NCBI GenBank assembly: GCA_016802295.1 | Contig: JAESIW010000180.1 | Location: 1,801,619-1,865,618, forward strand | Direction of reading: 5' to 3' | DNA from: Brachionus rotundiformis | Taxonomy: Eukaryota; Rotifera; Eurotatoria; Ploima; Brachionidae | DNA: 64,000 nt | Part shown: piece by piece, positions 12,476-22,994 of the stretch | Layout: the number at the start of each line of letters is the position of its first letter | Position numbering within the stretch: position 1 is the stretch's first letter | Position numbers and translations under genes: made by a program | Notes under the pieces: model-generated | Seen by the model: the letters and a program-made list of their open reading frames with translations, nothing else | What the model was told of the DNA's origin: nothing | The model's database searches: none

Positions 12476-14016
12476 TTGATTTTTGATTTTTCTAAAAATC
12501 TAATCAAATATTCGAATTATTGAATAATCGAATATAAAAATCAAATTTTTGAAAATTTGAATCAAGTATTTGAATAAAAAAAAATTTAAAAAAAATCATT
12601 TTCAAAAAAAATGAATTTAAAATATAAATTTTAAAAAAATTGAAAAAATATTTAAATACAGGACGAATCAAATGTTTACAATAACAAAAAATACAAAAAA
12701 TTAATAGAAGTATATTAATCAATAAAAAAGTTATAAATTTTCATTAATAAAAACAACTTTTCTAACATTTACTCGGCTTATTCTGTCTCTTCTGTCCAGG
12801 ATGCTGTACCCAGCACTTCAAAAAAGTTGTTCAAACGGAACTTAAATTGCTGGATTGCAAAATATTTAAATAAAAGCCTGTTATAGAATAGGATAATTAT
12901 CCTTATTAGTTTTTTATTAGTTTTTATCCTTATTAAAACTCAACTTAATCAATTTTTTTAATTTTATCGATTGTATCAATAAAATTCTTTTTCTAATGGT
13001 TTTAACTTAGTGTATGTTTTTTAGACTCTAAATCGTTAGTTTTCTGATAATAGAGATTCGAAGGTTTACTTAAATTTAAGGATTCACCTAATTTTAATTA
13101 GAATTTGAATTGTTAAAATATTAAATTCAATATTTGAATTTTTTTTAATTTGAATAATAATTTCGAATTTTTCAGAAATCAAATTTCTAAATAAAGAAAG
13201 AACTTTTTCCACTTCAGTAATTGAAAATTGTGGTTTTTAAATTTTAAAATCAAAAATTCAAAATTCTGAATCAGCTTTTTTTCGAGTTTTGATTTGCAAA
13301 GGAAAAATCATAACTAATTTTTTTCGTTATACTTCGTTTATAGTTATTTACCATTTCATAATTACCGAGTCTTATGGTTTCCATTTGTTGATAGTTATTT
13401 TTGTCGATTTTTACACTGAAGTATTTTCATTGATCGCTAATTTTCTTTTCAATAAGATGCATACAGTGAAGTTTTTATTGTTTATAATTTCTTTTTTATT
13501 ATTTTTTGCTCAAAATTTTTTAATTTTATCATTAAACACTTGATTTATTCAATTTTTAAAATATTTTAAATTTTATAATATCCATTTATTTTAAAAATAT
13601 CAACAAAAATTAAATTAATAAATAGATTATTAATAATCAATTGAAAAAAATTCAAAAAAATAATATTTTTCAAATTAATTATTATTAATTATTATTGATT
13701 TTGAAAATCGATCAGTTTAATTCAAAAATTATTTAATTAATTAAATTATGCAATTTAATTTTGAATTTTTTTTCATTATATGATTACAAAAGATTTTTAC
13801 TAGTTTCAAACCAGAGCTTAAAATTGGATAATAAAATTAACTAAATAAAGAATCTATTCACTTAAATTTATTATTTATAAGAAACCAGAAAGACAAAAAA
13901 AATTTTCAAAGAGAAGCTTGGCTAAAAAGCTAGAAGAACAATATATTTAAGATTTGAATTTTTTAGTTTTTTAATTTCAAAGCTTAGACTTTTTCTAAAA
14001 ATTTGCAAATCACAAA
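12476..14016. other. Intergenic, extremely AT-rich
   Basis: About 1.5 kb dominated by A/T runs and imperfect AT palindromes, for example around 13670-13750. A hydrophobic frame at 13289-13543 begins at TTG and reads as translated AT-rich DNA, so I do not call it a gene. The last 100 bp should hold the promoter of the rightward repeat-protein gene; a TATATTTAAG lies near 13941. Confidence 0.4.
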
Positions 14017-14655
14017 ATGGCTAAATTTTCATTTTATGTCTGCTTGTTAATTGCATCAGTAATTTTGAGAGGCCAATGCGCCCCGGTCAAAAGAGAAGTT
14101 ATTGTAGATGGACGAGGTTTTTATTTGGGAGGTGGGGCAAACAATAATATTAGAGAAGCTTCGCAATTATTCGATTTAGGTGGTCCGATTGCCAATCCAT
14201 GGATAAATTCATACACCCAACCTTTACATAGAAGTGGAATTTTGCCAATACCACTACCATTCCCAAATGGAAATCAAGGACCTCATGTAAATGGTGGTCA
14301 ACAACATGGATACCAACAACCGGCTCAACCTTCATATCAACAATCTTACCAACAACCAGCTCAACCTTCATATCAACAATCTTACCAACAACCAGCTCAA
14401 CCCTCATATCAGCAATCTTACCAGCAACCAGCTCAACCCTCATATCAACAATCTTACCAACAACCAGCTCAACCCTCATATCAGCAATCTTACCAACAAC
14501 CAGCTCAACCTTCATATCAACAATCTTATTCTCCACCAACATATCAACCATCTATCTCATACGGATGCAATACTGGTTCTCAAGGTTATCAATCTGGCAC
14601 TTCATATAATGGATGTAATAATGGTGGCTCGTACGGTTCTTCTAAAAGCTATTAA
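14017..14655 (+). CDS. Secreted QPAQPSYQQSY-repeat protein, short copy
   Basis: Single exon, 212 residues. It has a signal peptide (MAKFSFYVCLLIASVILRGQC) followed by APVKR, a likely dibasic cleavage site. A roughly 70-residue Gly/Asn/Pro-rich segment follows, then six tandem copies of a 12-residue unit (QQPAQPSYQQSY, 36-bp period). The end is a Cys/Gly/Ser/Tyr-rich tail with two Cys. The tail is unrelated to that of the inverted copy at 15701-16756, although the 5' coding DNA of the two is almost identical. Tyr/Gln/Pro repeats suggest an extracellular structural, matrix or adhesive protein; no named family is assigned. Frames on either strand inside the repeat are shadows. Confidence 0.85.
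   Translation: MAKFSFYVCLLIASVILRGQCAPVKREVIVDGRGFYLGGGANNNIREASQLFDLGGPIANPWINSYTQPLHRSGILPIPLPFPNGNQGPHVNGGQQHGYQQPAQPSYQQSYQQPAQPSYQQSYQQPAQPSYQQSYQQPAQPSYQQSYQQPAQPSYQQSYQQPAQPSYQQSYSPPTYQPSISYGCNTGSQGYQSGTSYNGCNNGGSYGSSKSY
14300..14530 (+). repeat. 36-bp tandem repeat in the short repeat-protein gene
   Basis: Six near-identical 36-bp units, each encoding the 12-residue QQPAQPSYQQSY block. Most differences between units are synonymous (tca/tct, cag/caa, ccc/cct), so the peptide is kept while the DNA drifts slightly. Confidence 0.9.
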
Positions 14656-15700
14656 TATTAAATTGTAAACAATTTTTTTATATTTGGATAAATAATTTCC
14701 GCCACTTACGACATTTTTAAACAATTTTTATAATCATAATTTTAGAATTTTTTTTAATTTTTACGCTACGGTAATTCAATTTTTAAATATGAAATTTAAA
14801 TCGATTTTATAAACCTTTTTTTAGTCAAATTTGATTAAATAAATTAATTTTGATTTTATAAATTTTTTATAGTCATTATGCCATAATTTTTTTATTAAGC
14901 GTCATTAAAATCTAATTTTTAACTAATTAAACACTCATTCATTTATAATTAAATTAAAAAAAACTTATTCTTACAGATCGACAATTTATTTTATTTTATT
15001 TAGAAAATTTTTTATTTAATTTATTTATTAGAAATAGGTTGGGTTTTTAAAATTTGGAATAAATTATCCCTTACCATTTTTACTTTCAGTCTCTAAATTA
15101 AAATAATAGATAGATTTAAAGAAAATTGGTTACCACTCGTGAATGATTGTTGTGTAGAAGAGCTACTTGATGCAGTCACCTCTGTTTCAGATTAATAAAA
15201 TTCTTTCTATATAAAAATTTATTTTTCAATTGAATTTTAAAAAATATTTAAAATATTTATTATTTTCAAGTCACATCCTTCTGTGATGAAAGTGACCTTT
15301 CATAAAAACTCAAAAAATATTTTCACTTGAAACTGCAAAGCAAGCTACTTTCGAAAAAGTCTTAACTTAAAGCTTCCAAAGTTACGTCTATCTGAAGTGA
15401 GTCATTTCTACAGCAGATTCTTTAAGTTGACAATCTTTTTTAAAAGATTCGGAAATAGATTTCCCTATATAGTAAAATTTGGCACGAACTCAAATAGGTT
15501 ATTTTTACGACATTAATACATAAAATTTAAAAAAAAAAATTTATTTACATAATTATTAGACTAAAAAAAAATTTTTTTTTTGATAAAATTCGATTTGATA
15601 CTATTGAACCAATTTAAAAAATTAATGATAAAAATTTTTCGAATTAAAAATGCAAGACTCATTTAGAAAATAAATTAATTCATATTATTAATCGGTCGAT
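14656..15700. other. Spacer between the convergent repeat-protein genes
   Basis: About 1 kb of AT-rich DNA holding the 3' UTRs of two convergent genes. The downstream DNA of the two copies does not look like an inverted repeat, in contrast to their 5' coding halves. A somewhat less AT-rich patch at 15120-15430 shows no recognisable coding sequence. Confidence 0.45.
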
Positions 15701-16756
15701 TTACATGCTTGTATAGGAACTACTTCCAAAATCGGCTGGAGTTCCAAGTTTAAATTGAGTTGGTTTTCCCGGAATAAATACTGCAGTAAATGGTTTGTTG
15801 TCTTCTCTTTGATATTTGCCCAACTGAGATAAATCGTAGGTTGCTTTTTCATTATTATATTCTGATTGAACTGGGTCTTGATAAGATTGCTCTATAGATG
15901 GCTGGTAGGATTGCTGAGCTGGTTGTTGGTATGATTGTTCAACTGGTGGTTGATACGAGGGCTGAGCTGGTTGTTGGTATGATTGTTCAACTGGTGGTTG
16001 ATACGAGGGTTGAGCTGGCTGTTCATAAGATTGTTCAACAGGTGGTTGATATGAAGGTTGAGCTGGTTGTTGGTATGATTGTTGAACCTGTGGTTGATAT
16101 GAAGGTTGAGCTGGTTGTTGGTATGATTGTTGAACGGGTGGTTGATATGAAGGTTGAGCTGGTTGTTTGTATGATTGTTGAACCGGTGGTTGATATGAAG
16201 GTTGAGCTGGTTGTTGGTATGATTGCTGATATGAGGGTTGAGCTGGTTGTTGGTATGATTGCTGATATGAGGGTTGAGCTGGTTGCTGGTATGATTGTTG
16301 ATATGAGGGTTGAGCTGGTTGCTGGTATGATTGTTGATATGAGGGTTGAGCTGGTTGTTGGTAAGATTGTTGATATGAAGGTTGAGCTGGTTGTTGGTAA
16401 GATTGTTGATATGAGGGTTGAGCCGGTTGTTGGTATCCATGTTGTTGACCACCAATTGAAGTACTTCCTTGTTGACCACCATTTACATGAGGTCCTTGAT
16501 TTCCATTTGGGAATGGTAGTGGTATTGGCAAAATTCCACTTCTATGTAAAGGTTGGGTGTATGAATTTATCCATGGATTGGCAATCGGACCACCTAAATC
16601 GAATAATTGCGAAGCTTCTCTAATATTATTGTTTGCCCCACCTCCCAAATAAAAACCTCGTCCATCTACAATAACTTCTCTTTTGACCGGGGCGCATTGG
16701 CCTCTCAAAATTACTGATGCAATTAACAAGCAGACATAAAATGAAAATTTAGCCAT
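15701..16756 (-). CDS. Secreted QPAQPSY-repeat protein, long copy
   Basis: Single exon, 351 residues, convergent with the copy at 14017-14655. The signal peptide, APVKR site and Gly/Asn-rich segment are identical in sequence to the short copy except for a nine-residue insert (GSTSIGGQQ, 27 bp). The repeat region has six 12-residue QQPAQPSYQQSY units and then seven 16-residue units of the type QPAQPSYQPPVQQSY, some with Glu for Gln. The C-terminus (from about residue 295) is a non-repetitive 55-residue segment with YDLSQLGKYQRED and FTAVFIPGKPTQFKLGTP, unlike the Gly/Cys tail of the short copy. A TATATA lies about 45-50 bp upstream of the ATG. Likely secreted structural protein; family unknown. 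Confidence 0.87.
   Translation of the reverse strand: MAKFSFYVCLLIASVILRGQCAPVKREVIVDGRGFYLGGGANNNIREASQLFDLGGPIANPWINSYTQPLHRSGILPIPLPFPNGNQGPHVNGGQQGSTSIGGQQHGYQQPAQPSYQQSYQQPAQPSYQQSYQQPAQPSYQQSYQQPAQPSYQQSYQQPAQPSYQQSYQQPAQPSYQQSYQQPAQPSYQPPVQQSYKQPAQPSYQPPVQQSYQQPAQPSYQPQVQQSYQQPAQPSYQPPVEQSYEQPAQPSYQPPVEQSYQQPAQPSYQPPVEQSYQQPAQQSYQPSIEQSYQDPVQSEYNNEKATYDLSQLGKYQREDNKPFTAVFIPGKPTQFKLGTPADFGSSSYTSM
15890..16430 (-). repeat. 36-bp and 48-bp tandem repeats in the long repeat-protein gene
   Basis: Six 36-bp units followed by seven 48-bp units. The 48-bp unit is the 36-bp unit enlarged by four codons (QPPV), so the longer unit arose inside the array and then spread. Confidence 0.88.
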
Positions 16757-17161
16757 TTCTACAGTATTTAGAAAAATTCAATAATTTGATAAAAGCTTAG
16801 AAATATATACAGTTGATTTTTTCTCGAATATCTCACATGTTTCCACATTATGTTTGATACAACTAGCTAGAAGAGAATCATCAATTCAAGTAGTGTCTCT
16901 AACTAAACTTGTAAAACTTTAAATCATAGCATCTTAACTGGTTTAAGCTTTAATTTTCGTCCACAGATTTTTATATTCTTAATTTCAAAGCTTGTTAAAT
17001 TTCAGACTTTAAAATCATCGATTCATGTAACGCTCATACACGCTCAAAAACTCTCACTTTTTATTTTATTAAGAGATTATTTAAAAATCAAAATTTTTAA
17101 TTCGAACAAAATAAAAAAAGTTGAGATTTAAATTTTTTATTTTCACAACAATAAAACTCAA
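16757..17161. other. Intergenic between the repeat-protein gene and SPOUT1
   Basis: About 400 bp holding the promoter of the long repeat-protein gene (TATATA near 16805) and the 3' end of SPOUT1. No other feature was seen. Confidence 0.45.
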
Positions 17162-18978
17162 CTAATTATCTTCAGAAATATCTGTATTATTCATAGCTTC
17201 ATCATTAGGTTCGCCAGATTCACTTTTCTCTCCATTTTCATTTTTATCGAAATTTTTGAATTCATTTACTTCTATTAGTCTAGGTCTCAGAACTGCTAAC
17301 GAAACCAAAATAGCTTCCTTAATTACATAAAATAAATTTTTTTAAAGAAATTTTTTAAATTAAATTTAAACCTCTAAACGAATTGATCTACTTCCGTAGT
17401 TTTGCCCGCCGAGAGGAGATTCGCACACCAAATCAAAAATTTGCTCAAGCTTATTTGCTTTTAATTTTTCATCAGCCTCAATAGCTGGCTCTATTCCATT
17501 TATTCCCCCAAATACTACCAAAACACGTCTTTAAAAACAAAAATATAAATTTTTTTATATTTTTATATCTTTAATTTTACTTTGCAGGCGGAAGCTTGTC
17601 AATCATGGCAAAATCAAGTTGATTAATATTCAAGTTAATACCAATTTTTAAGTCATAATTCTCCTCAAACGAATTCTCTTAAATAAAAATAAATTTATAA
17701 AACAAAATAAAAACATATATTTTATTTTACCATATATAATTTTTCTAAATGAACTAGCATATCTCACTTGATAGCCCCAATAAAGTCCACTCTCTACCCT
17801 AGGTGTTTCGGGACTTACAACTATACCCTTGGATTTTCCAGATTCAGTAACATGCTTTTTTATTGTGACTCGAATGCCAGGTTGCAGTTTTTTATCAATT
17901 TGAATTTTCTTTATAAAAATAATTTTGAAGGAATTTTTTCATTTTTTATTAATTTTTATTTTAACTGAAAATAACTAACATTTGTCAGTCCGATGTCAAC
18001 CCAAGAGCCTTTATCTTCTTTAGATGGAATATCTGTGACGACCCCTTCTCTATATTCCCATTGATCATTTATTTTAAAGTGATGATTGGCTTCCAATGGA
18101 TGCAATAAACCTTTTATATTTAAAAAAAGTTAAGGAAAAAAATGGATTTAGCTTACCAACATGTTCGAGGTATTTATTTGGAGGAAAAAGTGCTTTGCGC
18201 AAATATTGAGGACATTCCATGTACTCAAGAATTTTAACTAATTGCTCATTGTAATCATTATGTTGTCTTAAAGATATGTTATATGTTTTAATATCTAAGA
18301 TAATTCAATATATTGATAAGTACTTGTTTTCTAAAGCATATTCATTATACACGACAATTTCATCAACGCAAAATAAGGCAGCTGCACGGCCTATCTTAAT
18401 GATAATAGTTAATTAAAAGTTTATATTTAATTATTTAATTATAAATTTTTTTATTTTACTTGTCCAGCTACATAAGTTTTAAGCTCCTTGGTCGGAACTT
18501 TGGCCATTATTGAACCAGGAATAGCTATGCTAAGAGTAAAATTGCGACCTTGTTTTTTTTCTGGATTTCTTTCTTTGCTTTCTTTTAATTGTTTTTGACA
18601 ATTTTCAAATTCTTGTCGCTTAAGAATTTTTTTTTCTTCTCTCTGTTGCCGAATAGATCTCTCTAGAATACATTTAAACTAAAACTTAATTAATTTTTTA
18701 ATAAATTACTCATCATTTTCCATTTACGCCATTCTCCAGCCTTCATTTATTTAATTAATAAGAATTTTTTAAACATATGTATTGATATTTATTTTCACCT
18801 TAGCATGGGGTCCAGGCTTTGGCATGTTATATATAACATTTTCACAAGAAGCTGTTTGATTTCCATTGGAATCTGATTCTGATTCTGAATCGTTTTCAGT
18901 TTGATGATTTTTTTTTAAATTTTTTCTTTTTACATGAATTTCAGAGGTATCTTTTCGTTTGGTTTCAGTCTTGGACAT
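17162..18978 (-). CDS. SPOUT1: SPOUT1 (C9orf114/CENP-32) SPOUT-fold methyltransferase
   Basis: Putative SAM-dependent RNA methyltransferase of the SPOUT fold. Ten exons: 18799-18978, 18710-18740, 18460-18662, 18324-18394, 18157-18266, 17980-18110, 17731-17908, 17581-17677, 17372-17528 and 17162-17317. They give 437 residues with frame kept throughout. The first 110 residues are charged, lysine-rich and probably nuclear or nucleolar targeting. The core has FTLSIAIPGSI, AALFCVDEIVV, YMECPQYLRKALFP, GLLHPLEANHH, SGLYWGYQVRYAS and the knot-region RVLVVFGG near residue 335. The end is SIRLEEAILVSLAVLRPRLIE. All match the human protein in order. Exon 2 is only 31 bp. The human protein has about 376 residues; the excess lies in the charged N-terminus and an acidic C-terminal tail. 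Confidence 0.92.
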
Positions 18979-19167
18979 TTTTTGGGTGAACCTATTTTTT
19001 TAAGAGTAATATTTTTGTAGATAATTGCATGTGCTTGAAATTTTTTTATTATGAATTTTAAATATATGCCTGTTTCTTTAGTTAGGTTAATTTCGAAATT
19101 AAAATAAAATATTTTGAAAAAATAAGGAAAATTATTTTTGTAATTTTTTAAATAAAAATTTTAAAAA

Positions 19168-22100
19168 ATGATCAAAATTGGCAACAAATTTAAACCTGGA
19201 TTTATTTGCAATTGTAAACAAATTAATCGTTTAAGGTAAATAAACTTGTTATCTAGTTATCAACTTAATTGACAATATTTTATTAAGATATTTATCAAAT
19301 TCTACTGATCGGATAAAAATTGAATGGAAAGATTACAATTGGGAAAAATTTGATAAGAAAATTTTGTAAGTAGTAGCTATTATGTTCAAATAATCCGTAA
19401 AAAAAAATTAAAATCATTTTCTAATCAAAAAACTTATATATGAACTAATCTTTATTTAATTCTAAATTTATATATTTTTATAATTTAAAAATAATTAAAT
19501 GGGTTTTTGCATTCACCATTTTATATGTCGATTTTTTTAATACCTGCAAATTATATCAATTAAAAAATTACATAACCTTTTGGGTTGCTGTTAAACCATT
19601 CCGATCTCTATCTTTCTCCATATAGTGGTTCTGCTTAAAAATTTGAATAGTCAAGCTTCTCAATTTTAAGGACCTTTCTACAACCTTCTCAAAACTTTGG
19701 TTATTTTAATGGCATTGGTCTAAATATTGAAATTTTTAATTTCACCAGATTGTTTTTGTGAAAGTAACTAATAAAAGACCAAATTTTGACCATGAGCTAT
19801 CTCCTGCTGACATCTTCCCAATCCGATTATTTTTCATCAAATGCTACTTCTAGCGATCTACGTGTAATAGCTTTAACTTTCTTCAGATACGTTTAAGTTT
19901 TATAAATTATTTTTTAACATTGTACCTTACCAATATTTAAATTGATAATACTAAGTTTAATTATTTTATTAAAAAATTAGTACGATTTAAAAATAAAGAT
20001 CATTTTAGTTATTATTTATTTTATATTAAAGGAGTCAAGAGAAAAAAATTCAGAATCTTTCTTACGATAAGCAACTAGAGGTATTGTTTTTCAGAATATT
20101 CATCAATTAAATATTTAATTTTAAGATAAAAAAAATAGATTTTATTAAAGCATTCAAAAATGTTTTAATTACTCTTCTATATGATGAAAAATTGGACGAG
20201 AGTACTCGCGATAAGCAGCAAAAGTTGGGAGAAGAGATCTGCTCGATGACTGAAAATATTCTACCTTTGGTAATCTTACTAATTTAAAATAAACAAATTC
20301 TATCTTTACTTAAGACATCTCCAAATTTCAAAGACATTTTAACAAATGACACGTTGATTTTTGATGAAAATGATAAAGGAGAAAAAAAAATTGGAAAGTA
20401 TACCAGAATTTATGATATTTTAACTCAGGAAGAAAACGAGAACTTAGATCAAGAAAATTTTGATTTAGCCATCAAAAGTGAATATTGTTTGTATTTTTAA
20501 AATTAACAATTAATTAAAAATTAAATTATATTTTTTTTTTGAAGCCTGGAAATCTGTTTTGACAAAATATCACGAAAAAGATTACCCTGAAAACTTTATA
20601 TTAATTTCCAATGTAAGATTTCGATTTATCATATACAGTGCTATTGTTTTACATTGTTCATAGAAAAATTGATGTAGTTTAGCGTAAACTGACTGTTAAA
20701 AAGCGTAAAGTTTCATAAAATTACACCAATTTTTATAAATGTAAAGCAAAAGCACTTTAACATTTAATAAAAATATATGTACCTAAAATAAAAGTAGTGT
20801 TGGCAGACGGCCAATTTTGGCCGACCATTTTGCGGTCCAAATATGGCGGCTACTTATCCGGCCATTAAAATACGACCGGTCCAATACACGGCCGGCCATA
20901 AAAATAGCCAAAATACGGCCAGAATAAATTTTTTTATTTTTCAAAAAAAAATAAGTGTTTTTTTTTTTCATTTTTTTAAGATGAATTTTTATAAAGAGAA
21001 TTTTGTATAAAAATAAATTTAAAAAATTGATAATTTTAAAAAATCTAATTATCTTTTGAAATTAAAAAATCAGATAATAAATCTTAATTTGTTAAAAATA
21101 GCATATCAGGAAAATATCAGAATTTTTTTTAATTTTTACGATATTTTAAGCTTATTTTCATATTCACGTGTGCTGATTTTTTTATAAGTACTTAACCAAC
21201 TGAGCTATCTCGTATTTAAAGTGAATTAATTTAATAAACATTCAAATATTTAAAAAATTTATTTTATAGAAAAATCTCTTTATAAATTAAATTAAAATTC
21301 AACTTAAAAAAAAAATGAAAAAAAAACACGTATTTTTTTTGAAAATTAAAAAAATTTATTCTGGCCGTATTTTTGACCGGCCCCCATTTCAACCGACCGG
21401 CCGTTTCAGCGGTTTGATCGCGGTTAAATTTTTTATGGACCGGCCAGGTGGCCAGCGCCCAACACTAAATAGAAGCCAACATTTTGTATAATTTCATCCT
21501 TTTAAATAACTTTAATTAACTTATTAAAACATTAATTTTGACTATTGTTAGTTGTGATTTTTTAATGCTGCATCAGCAAATAACAAATTAATTTAAACCT
21601 CAAAAACTAGGTTTTGATGCCAAATTTGTGCTTTCATTATGGGTGCATACATTTCTTAAGTTTGTTTACAAAAAAAATTAATTATTTGTGAAGCATTTTG
21701 AAGAGTTAATAAAGCATAATCCACTTCCCATCCAAAGATTTGCATCATACTATACATCATTCTGGCATTGGAACAAAATTGAACTGAGAAAGAATCGAAA
21801 TGGACAAAATATGCTCATTGTTCCTTTCAATCCACAAAATCTAGGCAGCGTATGACTTTATATAATTTGTATCACTTCTGATAGTTCATTTGGATTATTA
21901 TTTTATTAAGGAAGAAATATCAGCCCAGAAGAACACATTAAAAGAATATTTTATAAATGGTCCAGGAAAAGAGTGCAACTTGGACTCTCTAATTTTTCAC
22001 CAATTGTTTGATTTTTTTATCAAATTGATTTTTATATTAGATAAATTTTTTTTTCAAGAGACTCAAATCATGAATATAATTTAGTAAAAAAAAATTTCGA

Positions 22101-22894
22101 ATTGCTTAATGGACAAGAAAAGCTCATTGAAAGGTGTGACGGAAGAGAATTTGAATTCTTTGCTGACAATTATTATCCACAAGTCTTCGAAAGCTACGAA
22201 AAATTGAACATCTCTTTGTCCAAAATGCTAAAATCAGCAAATAAAGATTTGGGAACCGACCGGTTAATCGAACTTGATGGGGCAAATGGTGTTTTGGCCA
22301 CTTTGGTCAGTGACTGCTACAATAAATACTATTCAATTCAAAACTGCTACAACACGGTTCTGAATACTAAATTTAATTTAGACAAAAATGGTCTACACGA
22401 AGACTATTACTGTCTTGAAAACAATATAGGTAAATCAATGAAGCATTTGAGATCAATTTTAAATGATAGTGGAGTTGACTCCAAAATAAGCTTTGTTTAC
22501 CAAGACTTTAAACAGCCATTACACGATTATCAAAAACAAAAGAGTAATTAATTGTTTGTTTAAAGCACTTTTAATTTGCTTTATTTAATTTGTTTATAGA
22601 GAAAAAACTTCTAATCAACCTAAGAGCTCATGATCAAATTAAAAATATTTTGCTTGTAACAAATTTAAGTGCATTGTTCAAGTTGGAACAATATTGTTAT
22701 GAGTAAATTAAAATTAAAATCTTAAAATAAATAAATTATTAAAAAATAATTTCTTTTTTTAAAGATTAATGACTGGGGAGAGAAAGCGTGATGGAATTTT
22801 TGGTAGACCTTTTTGCGCAGTTTCAGCTAAATTGGTTGACTTGAAGCCAAAATATTCGAATTGTTATGCAATAATTCGTCTTGATAGAGAATAG
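19168..22894 (+). CDS. TRMT2B-like tRNA/rRNA m5U methyltransferase homologue, catalytic motifs lost
   Basis: Eleven exons: 19168-19235, 19288-19365, 20032-20080, 20126-20269, 20315-20477, 20545-20612, 21694-21849, 21911-22005, 22059-22543, 22600-22702 and 22765-22894. They encode 512 residues (human TRMT2B has 504). Segments that align in order include IQNLSYDKQLEIKK, the ISNHFEE to IELRKN region, EEISAQKNTLKEYFINGPG, LLNGQEKLIE and GRPFCAVSAKLVDLKPKYSN. Intact family members use a Gly-rich SAM loop (DxCCGTG), an Asn-Pro-rich motif and a catalytic Cys in a Val-Ser-Cys context. Here these read LIELDGANG (about residue 342), QDFKQP and LVTN (about residue 454). The frame is open and splice sites are clean, so a non-catalytic descendant or pseudoenzyme is likelier than a decaying gene. 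Intron 6 (1081 bp) carries two MITE-like elements. It ends about 100 bp from the convergent MARCH5-like gene. Confidence 0.72.
20636..20757. mobile_element. 122-bp MITE-like element with TA flanks
   Basis: The ends are imperfect inverted repeats: CAGTGCTATTGTTTTACAT at the left and ATGTAAAGCAAAAGCACTT at the right. A TA dinucleotide lies directly outside each end. This is the layout of a non-autonomous Tc1/mariner-type element. It sits in intron 6 of the TRMT2B-like gene, about 40 bp before the hAT-like element. The inner arms also pair imperfectly, so it could fold into a hairpin. Confidence 0.5.
20795..21467. mobile_element. hAT-like MITE, about 673 bp, in an intron
   Basis: Terminal inverted repeats begin TAGTGTTGG and end CCAACACTA. 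Longer inverted arms lie inside: the GGCC-rich segments at 20800-20930 and 21360-21465, and an AT-rich part at 20915-20978 mirrored at 21313-21375. The 8 bp outside each end are aataaaag and aatagaag, a 7/8 match that fits the 8-bp target-site duplication of hAT elements. GC content is well above the flanks. No transposase frame is present, so it is non-autonomous. It sits in intron 6 of the TRMT2B-like gene and is the main reason that intron is long. Confidence 0.75.
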
Positions 22895-22994
22895 AATAAA
22901 ATAAATAAAAAATTTAGCTAATTTATTTTTTAATCAAAATATTTTAAAAAAAAGTCAAATCATTAAATAATGTTTAAAAACTTAAGAAAATATT

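Noticed and set aside
12476..13240. Possible inverted arms around the very AT-rich region between the LINE fragment and the repeat-protein gene.
   Set aside because: Similarity consists of AT words such as aaatttga; no clear termini or target duplication.
13289..13543. Hydrophobic 84-codon frame rich in Phe, Ile and Leu.
   Set aside because: Starts at TTG, lies in extremely AT-rich DNA, and the composition is what translated T-rich sequence gives.
14150..14668. Long frames on both strands across the tandem repeats.
   Set aside because: They are shadows of the periodic 36-bp repeat; only the frame with a signal peptide and synonymous variation between units is credible.
15892..16623. 241-codon plus-strand frame opposite the long repeat-protein gene.
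   Set aside because: Same cause: antisense reading of the repeat array, without its own conserved features.
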